From Madurella fahalii (Eukaryota; Ascomycota; Sordariomycetes; Sordariales), in assembly GCA_029876055.1 (NCBI GenBank), contig CM056877.1, positions 2,232,001 to 2,296,000 of the forward strand: DNA of 64,000 nucleotides, given 5' to 3'. Both the position numbers and the translations under genes were made by a program. How positions within the stretch are numbered: position 1 is the stretch's first letter; each line of letters starts with the position of its first letter. The notes under the pieces are model-generated. The model was not told where the DNA came from. It was given only the letters and a program-made list of their open reading frames with translations, and made no database searches. Of this stretch, positions 10,843-21,113 are shown piece after piece.

Positions 10843-13800
10843 ATGATCGGAGATGCCCAGCCTGCCGCGGCCATGGACTCGGCTGTCGCATCCGTTCCCG
10901 GGACGCCTCTCCCTCGACGGAGTCCGATGCCCTCGTCGCGCATGCAGTACCGGAGCCGCCCTGTGTCGGTAGCCGTCGACCCAGTGTCCCTCGTCATATC
11001 CGAGTGCATAGCCATTACCTCGGCCCTCCAGAAACATGCCCGTTCGCCGCACTCGTCGGTGTCGGCCATCCTCGGCGGCAGCCCCAACCTCATCCAGCTC
11101 GTGCCCCCCAACCCCGGGGCTCGCCGTGACCGCAAGTCTCTAACTGCCGACCCACTCGCCGATAGCTCTAGCGACCTCGCTACGAACAGATGGGGCTTGC
11201 GGGGGAAGAAGGGGAAGAGCATGCAGGACAATCCTCTGATCTCGGGCTTTGGGAGGTTGCGCCAGGAGCTGGCGGGCGTCAAAGGTACTTGGGGAAACCC
11301 CTTGATAGCGGAGCATAGACCCTAAGGGGAATGGAGAAGTGCTGACGAGGACCGGCAGACATACACAGGTTCGATTCACTGGTGCTGTTGTACCCGTTCC
11401 TGCAAATCATACAAGCCAAGGGCACTGCGGCGCCTGTTACGATTCTCGCACTGAGAGCGATCCAGAAGTTTCTCGCCTACGGCTTTGTTGCGCCCATCTC
11501 TCCGCGATTTGCTCTCGCTATGCAGTCTCTGTCCGCGGCCATCACGCACTGCCAGTTCGACATTAGCGACCCGGCACAGGAGGAGGTGGTTTTACTCATG
11601 ATTCTGCATTTGATGGAGGACATGATGTCAGGGCCAGGCGGAGATATACTGAGTGACGAGAGCGTTTGCGACATGATGGGCCGTGGTCTGACCATCTGCT
11701 CTCGACCGAGGTTTTCAGAGGTGTTGCGCCGGACCGCCGAGGCATCGATGGTGCGTATGGTGCAGATCATCTTCGAGGATCTCAAGCATCTTGAGGAGGA
11801 AGCAGGCGACGAGAGCGAGGCGCTGGACCGCCAGACGAGCGGGGATATGGATAATGTCAAGATGGATCCCGAGACGAACGGTACGGATGTCCCTGCCTCA
11901 GGGCCGGCCCAGGCCGAGGCCAGCGAAACCACCGAGCTATCTGCGGAACCAAGGGCTTCTTCGGGCTCGGAGAAGGCTAGCAGCACTTCTGGGAGTCTTG
12001 CAAGGCCGAGCGCCGACCCGGACCCCGGTCGGCCCAGCACAAGCTCAGTTACTGAGAGCTCTGAATCGGTCGACCTCCGCCCTTATTCTCTGCCGTCTGT
12101 TCGGGAGCTCTTCCGCGTTCTCGTGAGCTTCCTTGACCCCCACGACCGCAGACACCCTGATCAGATGAGGGTCATGGCATTGCGCATTATCCACGTTGCG
12201 CTCGAAGTCGCAGGGCCGTCAATCGCCCGGCATCCCGCGCTAGCAACAATTGCCGAGGACCAGTTGTGCTGCTACCTCTTTCAGTTGGTACGGTCCGACA
12301 ATATGGCTGTGCTGCAGGAGTCCCTGATCGTAGCTAGCACACTGCTCTCAACCTGCAGGGGGGTGCTCAAGCTGCAGCAGGAACTATATCTGTCATATCT
12401 TGTAGCGTGCCTTCACCCAGCCGTGGAAATCCCCCGGGAGCCTGGCATCGATCCGAGTCTCTACTCCGGCATCCCACGCTCGCCCAAGCTGGTGAAGCCC
12501 CCTCCCTCGCAAGCCGGCAGTGGCCGCTCTACTCCCGTAGCTGTCAAAGACCGCCAGAAACTGGGTCTGGAGGGTGGCGCTCGGAAGCCGGAGGCGAGAC
12601 AAGCTATGGTGGAAAACATCGGTGTCCTTGCGCGGATGCCGACCTTCATGGTCGAGCTGTTTGTCAACTATGACTGTGACGAAAATCGTGCGGATCTTTG
12701 CGAAGACTTAGTTGGTCTGCTGGCGAGGAACGCTCTGCCAGACTCGGCCACCTGGAGCACCACGAGCGTTCCGCCGCTCTGCCTCGACGCGCTCCTGCGC
12801 TTTATACAATTCATAGCGGAAAGGCTGGACCAAACCCCGGAGACGGAGGGATACCCTGAGCCGGAAACGCTGAGGAGGAGGCGTGAAAGGAAAAAGCTCA
12901 TCATTAAGGGCACCACCAAGTTCAACGAGAGTCCCAAAGGCGGTTTGGCCTACCTCCAAGAAAAGGGCGTGATTGAAGATGCTGGCAACCCAGTGTGCGT
13001 CGCCAAGTTCCTGAAGGGAACGACGAGAATAAACAAAAAGATACTCGGCGAGTACCTATCGAAGAAGGGCAACGAGGCGGTTCTGAATGCCTTTATGGAT
13101 CAGTTCGATTTCACCGGCAAGCGGGTAGATGAGGCTCTCCGAGCCCTTCTAGAGACCTTTCGACTACCCGGCGAGTCACCGCTGATTGAACGCATCGTCA
13201 TCTCCTTCGCGGACAAGTACTGCGCCAGTTCGGTCCCGGAAGGCGTCGCAAACCAGGATGCCGTCTTCATCCTTACATACGCCATCATCATGCTAAACAC
13301 GGACCAGCACAATCCGACGATCAGAAAGGAGGCTCGCATGGCCTACGCCGACTTTGCTCGCAACCTCCGGGGCCAGAATGGCGGTCAGGACTTTGCGCCG
13401 GAGTACCTCCAGGGCATCTTCGACGCTATCAGGACCAACGAAATCATCGTCCCCGACGAGCACGACAACAAGCACGCGTTTGACTACGCCTGGAAGGAAC
13501 TCCTGCTGAAGACCGAGTCGGCGGGTCCGCTGGTGCTTTGCGATACCAATGTCTATGACGCCGACCTGTTTGCGACCACCTGGAATCCAATCGTTTCATG
13601 CCTCTTCTTTGTCTTCATGTCGGCCACCGACGATACTGTCTATGCCCGTGTTATTACCGGTTTCGACGAGTGCGCGCGGATTGCGACGAAGTACGGCAAC
13701 TCGGAGGCCCTCGATGAAATCATCTACCGACTAGCGTACATTTCGACCTTGGCGGGCGAGACGCTCTCCAATACGTCTCTTAATACCGAGGTACAGGTTG

Positions 13801-16104
13801 CAGATAACAGCGTCATGGTGAGCGAGCTGGCAGTCAAGTTCGGCAGAGATGTCCGGCCGCAGCTGGCTACGCTGGTGCTGTTCCGCGTTGTTACCGGGTC
13901 TGAACATGTCATTGATAAGAGCTGGAAGCATGTGAGTTTTGTTCTGGGTATGCCGGTTGGTCAGTGCCAACTCTGCTGACGTGAATTAGATCATCCGTAT
14001 ATGGCTAAATCTCTTTGTCAACTCGCTAATACCACCGTTTTTCTCGACCGAGGCCGACAAGCTCGCGCTGCCGGCCATTCCCTTGCAACCGCCATCACAG
14101 GTGGTTGACCGAGGCCCCAAGCAGAACGAGTCGGGCTTCTTCTCGGCATTTACATCATACATATCGAGCTATGCCGCAGATGACCCGCCGGAGCCATCCG
14201 ATGAGGAGCTTGAGAGCACGCTGTGCACTGTAGACTGCGTCAACCAGTGCCACATGGGCGACGTATTTGCTAATATTGCGTAAGTAGGTTTGTTTTCTGG
14301 TTTAAGGCTCCGTCTAACATGTGATAGAAATCTTCCTAGCCACAGCCTTGAGGTGTTGGTCGACGCTCTGCTCGACCAAATCCCCGAAGACAACGGGTCA
14401 ACTGTGATTACTGTCAAGGCCGAAAACATCCCGCCCTCCCAGGCCAATGGACAGAAACCCCGGCAGAATACCGCTGTTTATGACCCGGCCTTGGTCTACA
14501 TCCTCGAATTCTGCACTGTTCTGGCGTTGCGTGACGAAAGCACCGTCGAGCTACTGGGCAAGCGAGTGGTGGAGGCCATTCAGACTATCTTAAGGGATGT
14601 TCCGCGGTATCATCCTATTCTTATTGAACGGGCAACCTTTTATCTCTTCACCTTGCTCCAAGCTAGCTATGTAAGCAGTCCCTTCTGCATTGGTTTGGTT
14701 TGGTTCGGTTTGCTATCAGAGTGATTTGCTGACCACCAAAAGGACTACGACTACATCAAAGTCCCGATCCTACTTCACGCGGTGTCAAGCTTCCCCAATG
14801 ACACGCTAATCAAGACGTCTGGTCTCGTGCTACGCGGGCTCAAGCTTTGTATTGAGAAGCCGTGTCCGATGAGAAACGAGATCATGACGTCGCCTGATTT
14901 CTGGGCGATTCTCCAGGCCCTAGCGGCGCACCCTGACTCGGCGCCCGTGGTGTTTGATATCTTGGAAAGCGGTGTCTCGGCCACGCCGTCGGCAATCATG
15001 GCGGACAACTATGAGGCGGCCCTGGCGCTGCTGAATGATTTTGCTTCGATGGCCAGTGTGGGAGCTCTTGCGGAGCAAAAGAATGATCGGAAGCAAGGGA
15101 GGAAGGCCGTACGGCTTGTGAAGCAGGAAAAGCCGAGGTAAGATTCCCCCATTAAGAGTTTGGGTTGAGAGGGTCTAGGTGCTAACTGTGGGCTGAATAG
15201 TGAGAATGCGGTGGTGGAACGCGGCGTCAAGGCTATCAACAACATTTACCATATCACGGGCCGCATCCCCTATCTCATGAAGCAATCGCATCTGGAGAGC
15301 AAAGAAGGTGAGCATCCTCACAGCGACAGCCGTCAAAACTATACACGGACGCTAACGCGGAGACAGCATGGTCCGCCTACTGGCTACCCATCTTTACCGC
15401 CCTGACGACGCAGTGCACCAACCCCTGCCGCGAAGTGCGCCATCTGGCCTTTACCTCTCTGCAGAGATCGCTCTTATCGCCCGAGCTGACGTCGAACGAC
15501 CACGAAGAATGGACCGCCATCTTTGGGGAGGTGCTGTTCCCGCTCATCCTGCGGCTACTGAAGCCCGAGGTATTTTCGTCAGACCGCGACGGCATGAGCG
15601 AGACCCGGGTACAGGCGGCATCGCTCCTGTCCAAGGTGTTCCTTCAGTACTTGGTTATTCTGTCCGAGTGGGACGGCATGCTCGACTTGTGGTTGAAGAT
15701 CATTGAGATCATGGACCGACTGATGAATAGCGGACAAGGGGACAGCTTAGTAAGTTCTGTGAGGAATGGCGCTTTGAGATGCCGACTGAGACTAATGACT
15801 GTGTGTGTGTGTGTGTTAGGAGGAGGCCGTGCCGGAGAACCTGAAGAACGTGTTGCTCATCATGTCCAGCAATGGCTATCTCGTGCCACCGAGCCAGAAT
15901 CCGGAGCGGGAGGAGTTATGGAATGAGACGTGGAAGAGGATCGATAGGTTCCTTCCGAACTTGAGGGCTGATCTGGCGTTGGACGAGCCGGTGAAGGCAG
16001 GAGAGCCGTCGGCGCCAACGCCTGGGCCTGGGCCTGCCCCTGTCCCTTCCCAGACTGTGCCACAGGCAGCAGAGGCACAAGGGTCTGGAGAGGCGGCGTC
16101 ATGA
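10843..16104 (+). CDS. GEA2: Sec7-domain ARF guanine-nucleotide exchange factor, Gea1/2-GBF1 type
   Basis: Large cis-Golgi ARF-GEF that loads ARF1 with GTP to start COPI vesicle formation. Eight exons: 10843-11284, 11359-13931, 13990-14279, 14328-14670, 14743-15137, 15201-15307, 15367-15749 and 15820-16104, summing to 1605 residues. The N-terminus has the DCB region (SECIAITSALQKHARS) and the block FLQIIQAKGTAAPVTILAL typical of GBF1/Gea. The HUS region follows, then the Sec7 domain at about residues 650-850 with the catalytic Glu (about 750) in FRLPGESPLIERI and the later NTDQHNP motif. HDS repeats fill the C-terminus, for example EVRHLAFTSLQRSLLSP. A low-complexity acidic Ser/Thr insert lies before HUS2 and a Pro/Ala tail ends the protein. 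ATG 10873 is an alternative start 10 codons downstream. The last intron ends in a TG repeat instead of a pyrimidine tract. Confidence 0.93.
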
Positions 16105-16687
16105 GATGAGGGTTTGGCTTAAAGATGGATCAATAATACCAAGAGAGCGTATGGTTTCGAGAGTAAGGGGGCAGGGAGAGTGGAATGCTCGAACCAGCAT
16201 TTACCGGAGTTGGCTGGGACGGTCTGGTCCTGCCAGATGGGATAATAGAACTAGACTTGGCATGTTCAGACATGGCTGATATATCTCGCTAGTTTGCATG
16301 TGGCGTTTATGATACAACTGGTGTTGTTGCTAATACAGTGCGACTGTACAGTGCCATGGTAAGATATGTACCGTGCCGTCTTCTCCATCTTCACCTGTTG
16401 ATCCCTTTCAACCACACTCAGCAATCCCAAACCAAGCCGAGCAACCATCTCACACAAACCTCATCGTCGCTCTTTTGCATTTAGGAAAGTGTTCACTAGA
16501 ATCTGCCACGATAACCCGAACAATCTTGAGTCTCAGGGACGGAGTGAGCAGACTCCTCTCACGGTGTTGAACCTCTTTCGTTGACGCTTTTTTGACTCAT
16601 CGCCGGAGGCCCAAGTTTAAAAACACCTAGCCTCTCAAATGACTCATATGAGCAACTCATAACCCACCGCCTCCGAGCGACAAACAG
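16105..16687. other. intergenic between GEA2 and CCA1
   Basis: Holds the GEA2 3' UTR and CCA1 promoter. No coding or RNA gene is supported. Confidence 0.4.
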
Positions 16688-18489
16688 ATGCTCCGTCGCC
16701 TCGCCTGGTTCAATCCCGTGCGGGCATTGTGGAACTCAAACTGCCACTGCGTGTTCCCTATGAAGCGCAAATTAAGCACCATCTCATCAGAACTCACCCC
16801 ATCCCCCAAGCGACCGGCAACAACTATGGCAGCCCACCCGCAAAATCCCACCATCACCCTCAACCCCCGCGAGGAGCAGCTCAAGTCTCTCCTCCTCGCC
16901 GCGGCCGCGTTCATCGACGCGCACGACAACCTGCCGTCCCCGCTCGTCCTGCGCTGGGCCGGCGGCTGGGTGCGCGACAAGCTGCTGGGGATTGACTCGC
17001 ACGACATCGACACGGCCATCAACCTCATGACGGGCGAGGCCTTTGTCGACCGCCTGCGTGACTACTGCGACGTGCCGGCGCACCGGGCGCGCCACGCGCT
17101 CCAGGCCACCGACGTCGGCCGCCTGCACACCGTCGCGCGCAACCCGGACAGGTCCAAGCACCTCGCCACGAGCACCATCAAGCTGTGCGGCCTGGACGTG
17201 GACTTTGTGAACCTGCGCAAGGAGACGTACACCGAGGACAGCAGGAACCCCGCCGTCGAGTTTGGGACGGCCGAGGAGGACGCTCTCAGGAGGGACGCCA
17301 GCGTCAATGCGCTGTTCTATAACCTGAACACCGGGGAGGTGGAGGATTTTGTTGGTGGCGTGGAGGACTTGAGGGCTGGGTTGATTAGGACGCCTATGGA
17401 GCCGTTGCAGACTTTCTTGGATGATCCGTTGAGGGTGCTGAGGTTGCTGAGGTTTTCGAGTCGGTTCGGCTTTAGAATCGATGGCGAGGCGGAAAGGGTC
17501 ATGGCGGATGAGAGAGTGCTGGGGAGATTGAAGATTAAGATCAGTCGGGAGAGGATTGGTGTTGAGTTGGAGAAGATGCTGAAAGGTAGGCTGCCCCCCC
17601 CCCCCCCCCCCCCTTTTTTTTTTTTTTTTTTTTTTGTTCTCTTTTCGTTTCTTTCCCCCTAATTCTGCTCGTCGGCTATAGACTAACAGCCTGATGCAGG
17701 TAAACATCCCGTCGAGTCGCTGAAGCTTATCCATAGGCTGGGGCTCTACCACGCCGTCTTCACAGACCCTAACCGTGTGGACATGCCAAAGCCGGATATA
17801 ACCACCTGGAACGCGGCCTATGAGTGCCTAGACTTCCTGGAGACAAACAAGACGCCTGGTTCCATCTACGATATGCTTGTCACAAGCGACGAGGCGCGGT
17901 ACTACGCCTGGTCGTTGGCAACGCTCACGCCTTGGGAACAGCTGCCGGACGATCCCCCGCTGCCGTCGGGCAAAGCTGCGTTGCCGCTCCCAACTCAGGC
18001 CGCCCGGGAGGGTTTTAAGGCACCCAACAAGCTGTGCGATGTTATCAATGCCGCCCACCGTCACCGACCCGCAATTCTGGAGCTCAGGGATGTAGTGCGA
18101 GAGAAGAGAGAAGGCCTAAACGAGCGGGATCGCTTCGGCATGGCGATTAGAGATTGGGATGCCCGGGGGGGAACTGGCGGCTGCAGGTGCTGTTCGCTGT
18201 TCTCGTCGATGTAGCAAGCCGGAATGGAAGCACGCGAGAGGCGGTGCTGGCCGAGTGGCAGCAGTTCCTGGACCACCTCGTAGAGCTAGACGTTATGAAC
18301 GCCCCATCGATCAAGCGTCTGCTTGATGGCAAGATTCTGGCCAAGGAGCTTGGGGTAAGGCCTGGGAGGTGGATGGCTGCAGCGCTCGATGTTGCGCTGG
18401 CCTGGCAGTTGAGGAATCCAAACGCCACAGATCCGGGAGGGGCTATCGAGGAGGTGCGGAACAGGAGGGAAGAGTTGGGGATCCAATGA
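16688..18489 (+). CDS. CCA1: CCA tRNA nucleotidyltransferase (frame broken by one base)
   Basis: Adds CCA to tRNA 3' ends in nucleus, cytosol and mitochondria. Exon 1 runs 16688-17585 and exon 2 starts at 17701. Visible features: a basic, Arg/Trp-rich mitochondrial-type leader, the nucleotidyltransferase G-loop and metal site in WAGGWVRDKLLG with the paired carboxylates in SHDIDTA, the RRDASVNALFYNL template motif, and the basic helix DDPLRVLRLLRFSSRFGF. The C-terminal body continues in another frame. At a run of seven G (18165-18171) the protein switches from ...MAIRDWDARGG to NWRLQVLFAVLVDVA, and one more G would join them. The break is either an assembly error or a real disruption. In-frame ATGs at 16760 and 16826 could give a cytosolic form. 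The intron holds 20 C followed by 22 T. Confidence 0.88.
17594..17635 (+). repeat. C20/T22 homopolymer block in CCA1 intron
   Basis: An uninterrupted run of about 20 C is followed directly by about 22 T inside the CCA1 intron, eight bases after the donor. It forms an extreme pyrimidine tract on the coding strand. The exact lengths are unreliable in most sequencing chemistries. Confidence 0.9.
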
Positions 18490-18953
18490 ACCGATTAAAA
18501 ATTCTTGTCATAGATGGAAACGGAATACCCAGACATTGCCCAAATACCGCTTGCTCTCATTTCCGATTTTCCTTACTTTTTGAAGCGCGGACAGACCTTC
18601 AGGGACGACGCTGATTTTAGTGGGCTTGCGAGCGTTACAGCCTGAAGCTTCGGTCGCAGAACAGTGGAGGCTGCAGCTATCTTACTGCTGGAGATACGCT
18701 GTGCACAGCGCTTGACACCGCTATATCTACTCCGCACCCGTGTGAAGAAGCATCTTTGAAGTCTGAACATATTGCAACCTGAATTGCCAGCCTGCACCCG
18801 AATCCCAGCCATCCTTTTCACTGCTGCAATAAAACCGACCTCACTGCCCATGACTGGCACCTCTCACTTCAGCAGCCAGTCTAAAAACCTCGTGACAAGT
18901 TTCATACTGCACCTGAGTGCGTACTTGTCCTAGAGAACCAGGTGCGAGTCAAA
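18490..18953. other. intergenic between CCA1 and TTI2
   Basis: About 460 bp of 3' UTR and promoter sequence. I see no gene in it. An additional 5' exon of the next gene cannot be excluded. Confidence 0.4.
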
Positions 18954-20913
18954 ATGTGGTTCAAGGCGCTCTGTGATGTAGCGGCTACCCTTGGCGAGTC
19001 CGCATCGACTGAGGCGCGATGTTCTGAATTAGTTAGACGTAGGTTTCTAGCAGACTTTTTATATCTGGTTGAAGTCGCATCAAAAGCTGACAATGCAGCC
19101 ACGTCGTAGACGTGCCGCGGTCCTTCAAACTTGGTGAACTCGTAGCTGCCGTGGCCGAAACGTTGGGCAAGGCCGAATCGACAGTCGAAGTTAGTATCAC
19201 TTCCTGACATAGGTCTCACAAAATAACTAACCAAAACAATAGAAAGCAGGGGAAGTACGGCATCAACTCCTCGCAGCTCTTACGTGCTTGCGTTGCCGCG
19301 ACCGTATCCGCGAGGAACCTGGGGACGAGACTAGGACCCAGGAGCTTGCCGGTATCATAGCCCGGGCCATCGCGCCAGTTGTTTCTCCCAGGTCCTTAAA
19401 CAACGAGAATGCAGACTTGCCCGCAGGTACGCTCCTTCTTCGGCCTCTATCTACCCCATCACGCTCACCGTCTTGCGCCCAGCCTTTGACGATGACCTCA
19501 AGGAAGCTCGGAATCGGCGAGTTGAGTACTGCAGAGAAGGCTCTACTCTTGGCCTCCAAATTTTCGATGCCGTGATGAATCAAGCCGGCCAACCTGCCCT
19601 GGATGATGACATACTACTTACCCTGCTGGCATTCACGGATGAGACGCAAGAGTGGTCAACTGCAGATACAGCAAAGACGGCAAGCGCACTCATTTCACAA
19701 TACTTCGACACCGGCAGCGCTACGAAAGAGCATTTCATCACCGAGAGAGCCCTCCAACACTACCTACGCCCGCTCTTTTCCAAGTCTAAGCCATCTTCCG
19801 TCACGGCATCCGGCCGAAAGGCGGAGTACGCCGACACCAACGCCCGCGGCCATGGCATCCCGGATGATTCGGCCCAGACGAAGCCGTGGAAGTACACCGA
19901 CCTCAGAGCCATTCCCGTTGTAGCATGGGCAGTCAACGAAGCAGACGTATGTTTGATGCTCATGCTCCGATTCGGCATAAAACTTGGGTATCAATCTATA
20001 TGCTAACACGAACTCGCACTTGCGTAAGGATCAACTCATCGCCCAACATTGGCCGCTCTTCATCCCCGTTCTCCTCACCCTGGTCGACGACTCCACAACA
20101 CCCATCCGCCGCCGCGGCCTCCAAATCGCCGCCGAGTTCCTCGCCAAACTTCCGGACAAGATCCTCCAGAACAGCGGCCTAGCAAAAGTCTTCGAGGACC
20201 CCATATTCCCAACGCTAGCCTACCTTCCTAGTCTGACACCTGTAGACGAATCGGTACAGCTTCTCGTCCCCGCCTACAACGCACTGCTCGTCCTGGCGAA
20301 CAAGCAACCAGCTGCCGGCAAGGATGGCGTCCCCAATGGGCCAAAGAACAGCCTGCTAGACAAGATCCTACGCGAAGGCGTCTTCATGGCATATTTCCAC
20401 GCCAAAGACCACATTCGCATCGTAGAAGTGCTCTGCCAGCAAACGGCAGCCATCCTGAGCCAGATGGGCATCCACGCCGTGAAGCACCTCAAGGTAAGCT
20501 GGCGAGATTCACACATCCCAGAAGCTCATAAACCTTACTAAGCCCCGATGCAGGATTTAATCCCGATGCTCTCCACCATCATGACGGACCCCTTCGCATC
20601 AGCAGCCCCAGCAACGCTCCTCTCGGCCATCAAAACCCTGCAGACGGTCCTTGCAAACTGCTGGCCCAGGATTCCGGGATCTTTATGGCAAGACGAGATC
20701 ATCAACGCGCTCGTCCTGTGCTGGCTTCACCTGGCCGGTCAGGACGATAGCATCCCAGACACAGAAGGCTTTCGCAGTCTCCTCGAGCAGGAACTTCTCA
20801 GCTCCTCGAAAGCGTTGGCAGCGGTCCTTAGGACGGGGAGCATCGACCTCGCCGAGCATGTCGCGCCGCTGGTGTCCAAGGAGCCCGCCTTGGCGAGGCT
20901 CTTCTCCAGCTAA
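18954..20913 (+). CDS. TTI2: Tti2-like subunit of the TTT (Tel2-Tti1-Tti2) complex
   Basis: Tti2 works with Tel2 and Tti1 as an Hsp90 co-chaperone that stabilises PI3K-like kinases (TOR, ATM/Tel1, ATR/Mec1). Six exons: 18954-19042, 19099-19189, 19243-19426, 19483-19946, 20029-20493 and 20554-20913, summing to 550 residues. The protein is an all-helical HEAT-type solenoid. Tti2-like blocks include DDILLTLLAFTDETQEW, PWKYTDLRAIPVVAWAV, the proline- and arginine-rich turn TLVDDSTTPIRRRGLQIAAE, and YFHAKDHIRIVEVLCQ. Exons 3-6 are well supported by splice motifs and phase. The first junction uses the weak donor GTTTCT, because the stronger GTAGGT nearby gives the wrong phase, so the N-terminus is less certain. 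The gene converges on FIG4 with 200 bp between stops. Confidence 0.82.
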
Positions 20914-21113
20914 CACCCTATCCCTCCCACAATGGATGCAGGCTCAGACTCGGCGTCTGACGTAAGGGGGGGTAATCCACAGCCGTGATGCTAGAAACAT
21001 GTGCCCACCACTACGGAGGAGCAGCACTAGCATTCCAACACGACCCATCCGTCCCCCTTGCAATCCCCCAGAGCACTCATCATCATCATCGTCAGCTCCA
21101 GCCCCGGCGCCTC

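Noticed and set aside
16787..17752. 321-codon minus-strand frame over CCA1
   Set aside because: It includes a Lys/Gly homopolymer produced by the C/T block and is antisense to a clear catalytic domain.
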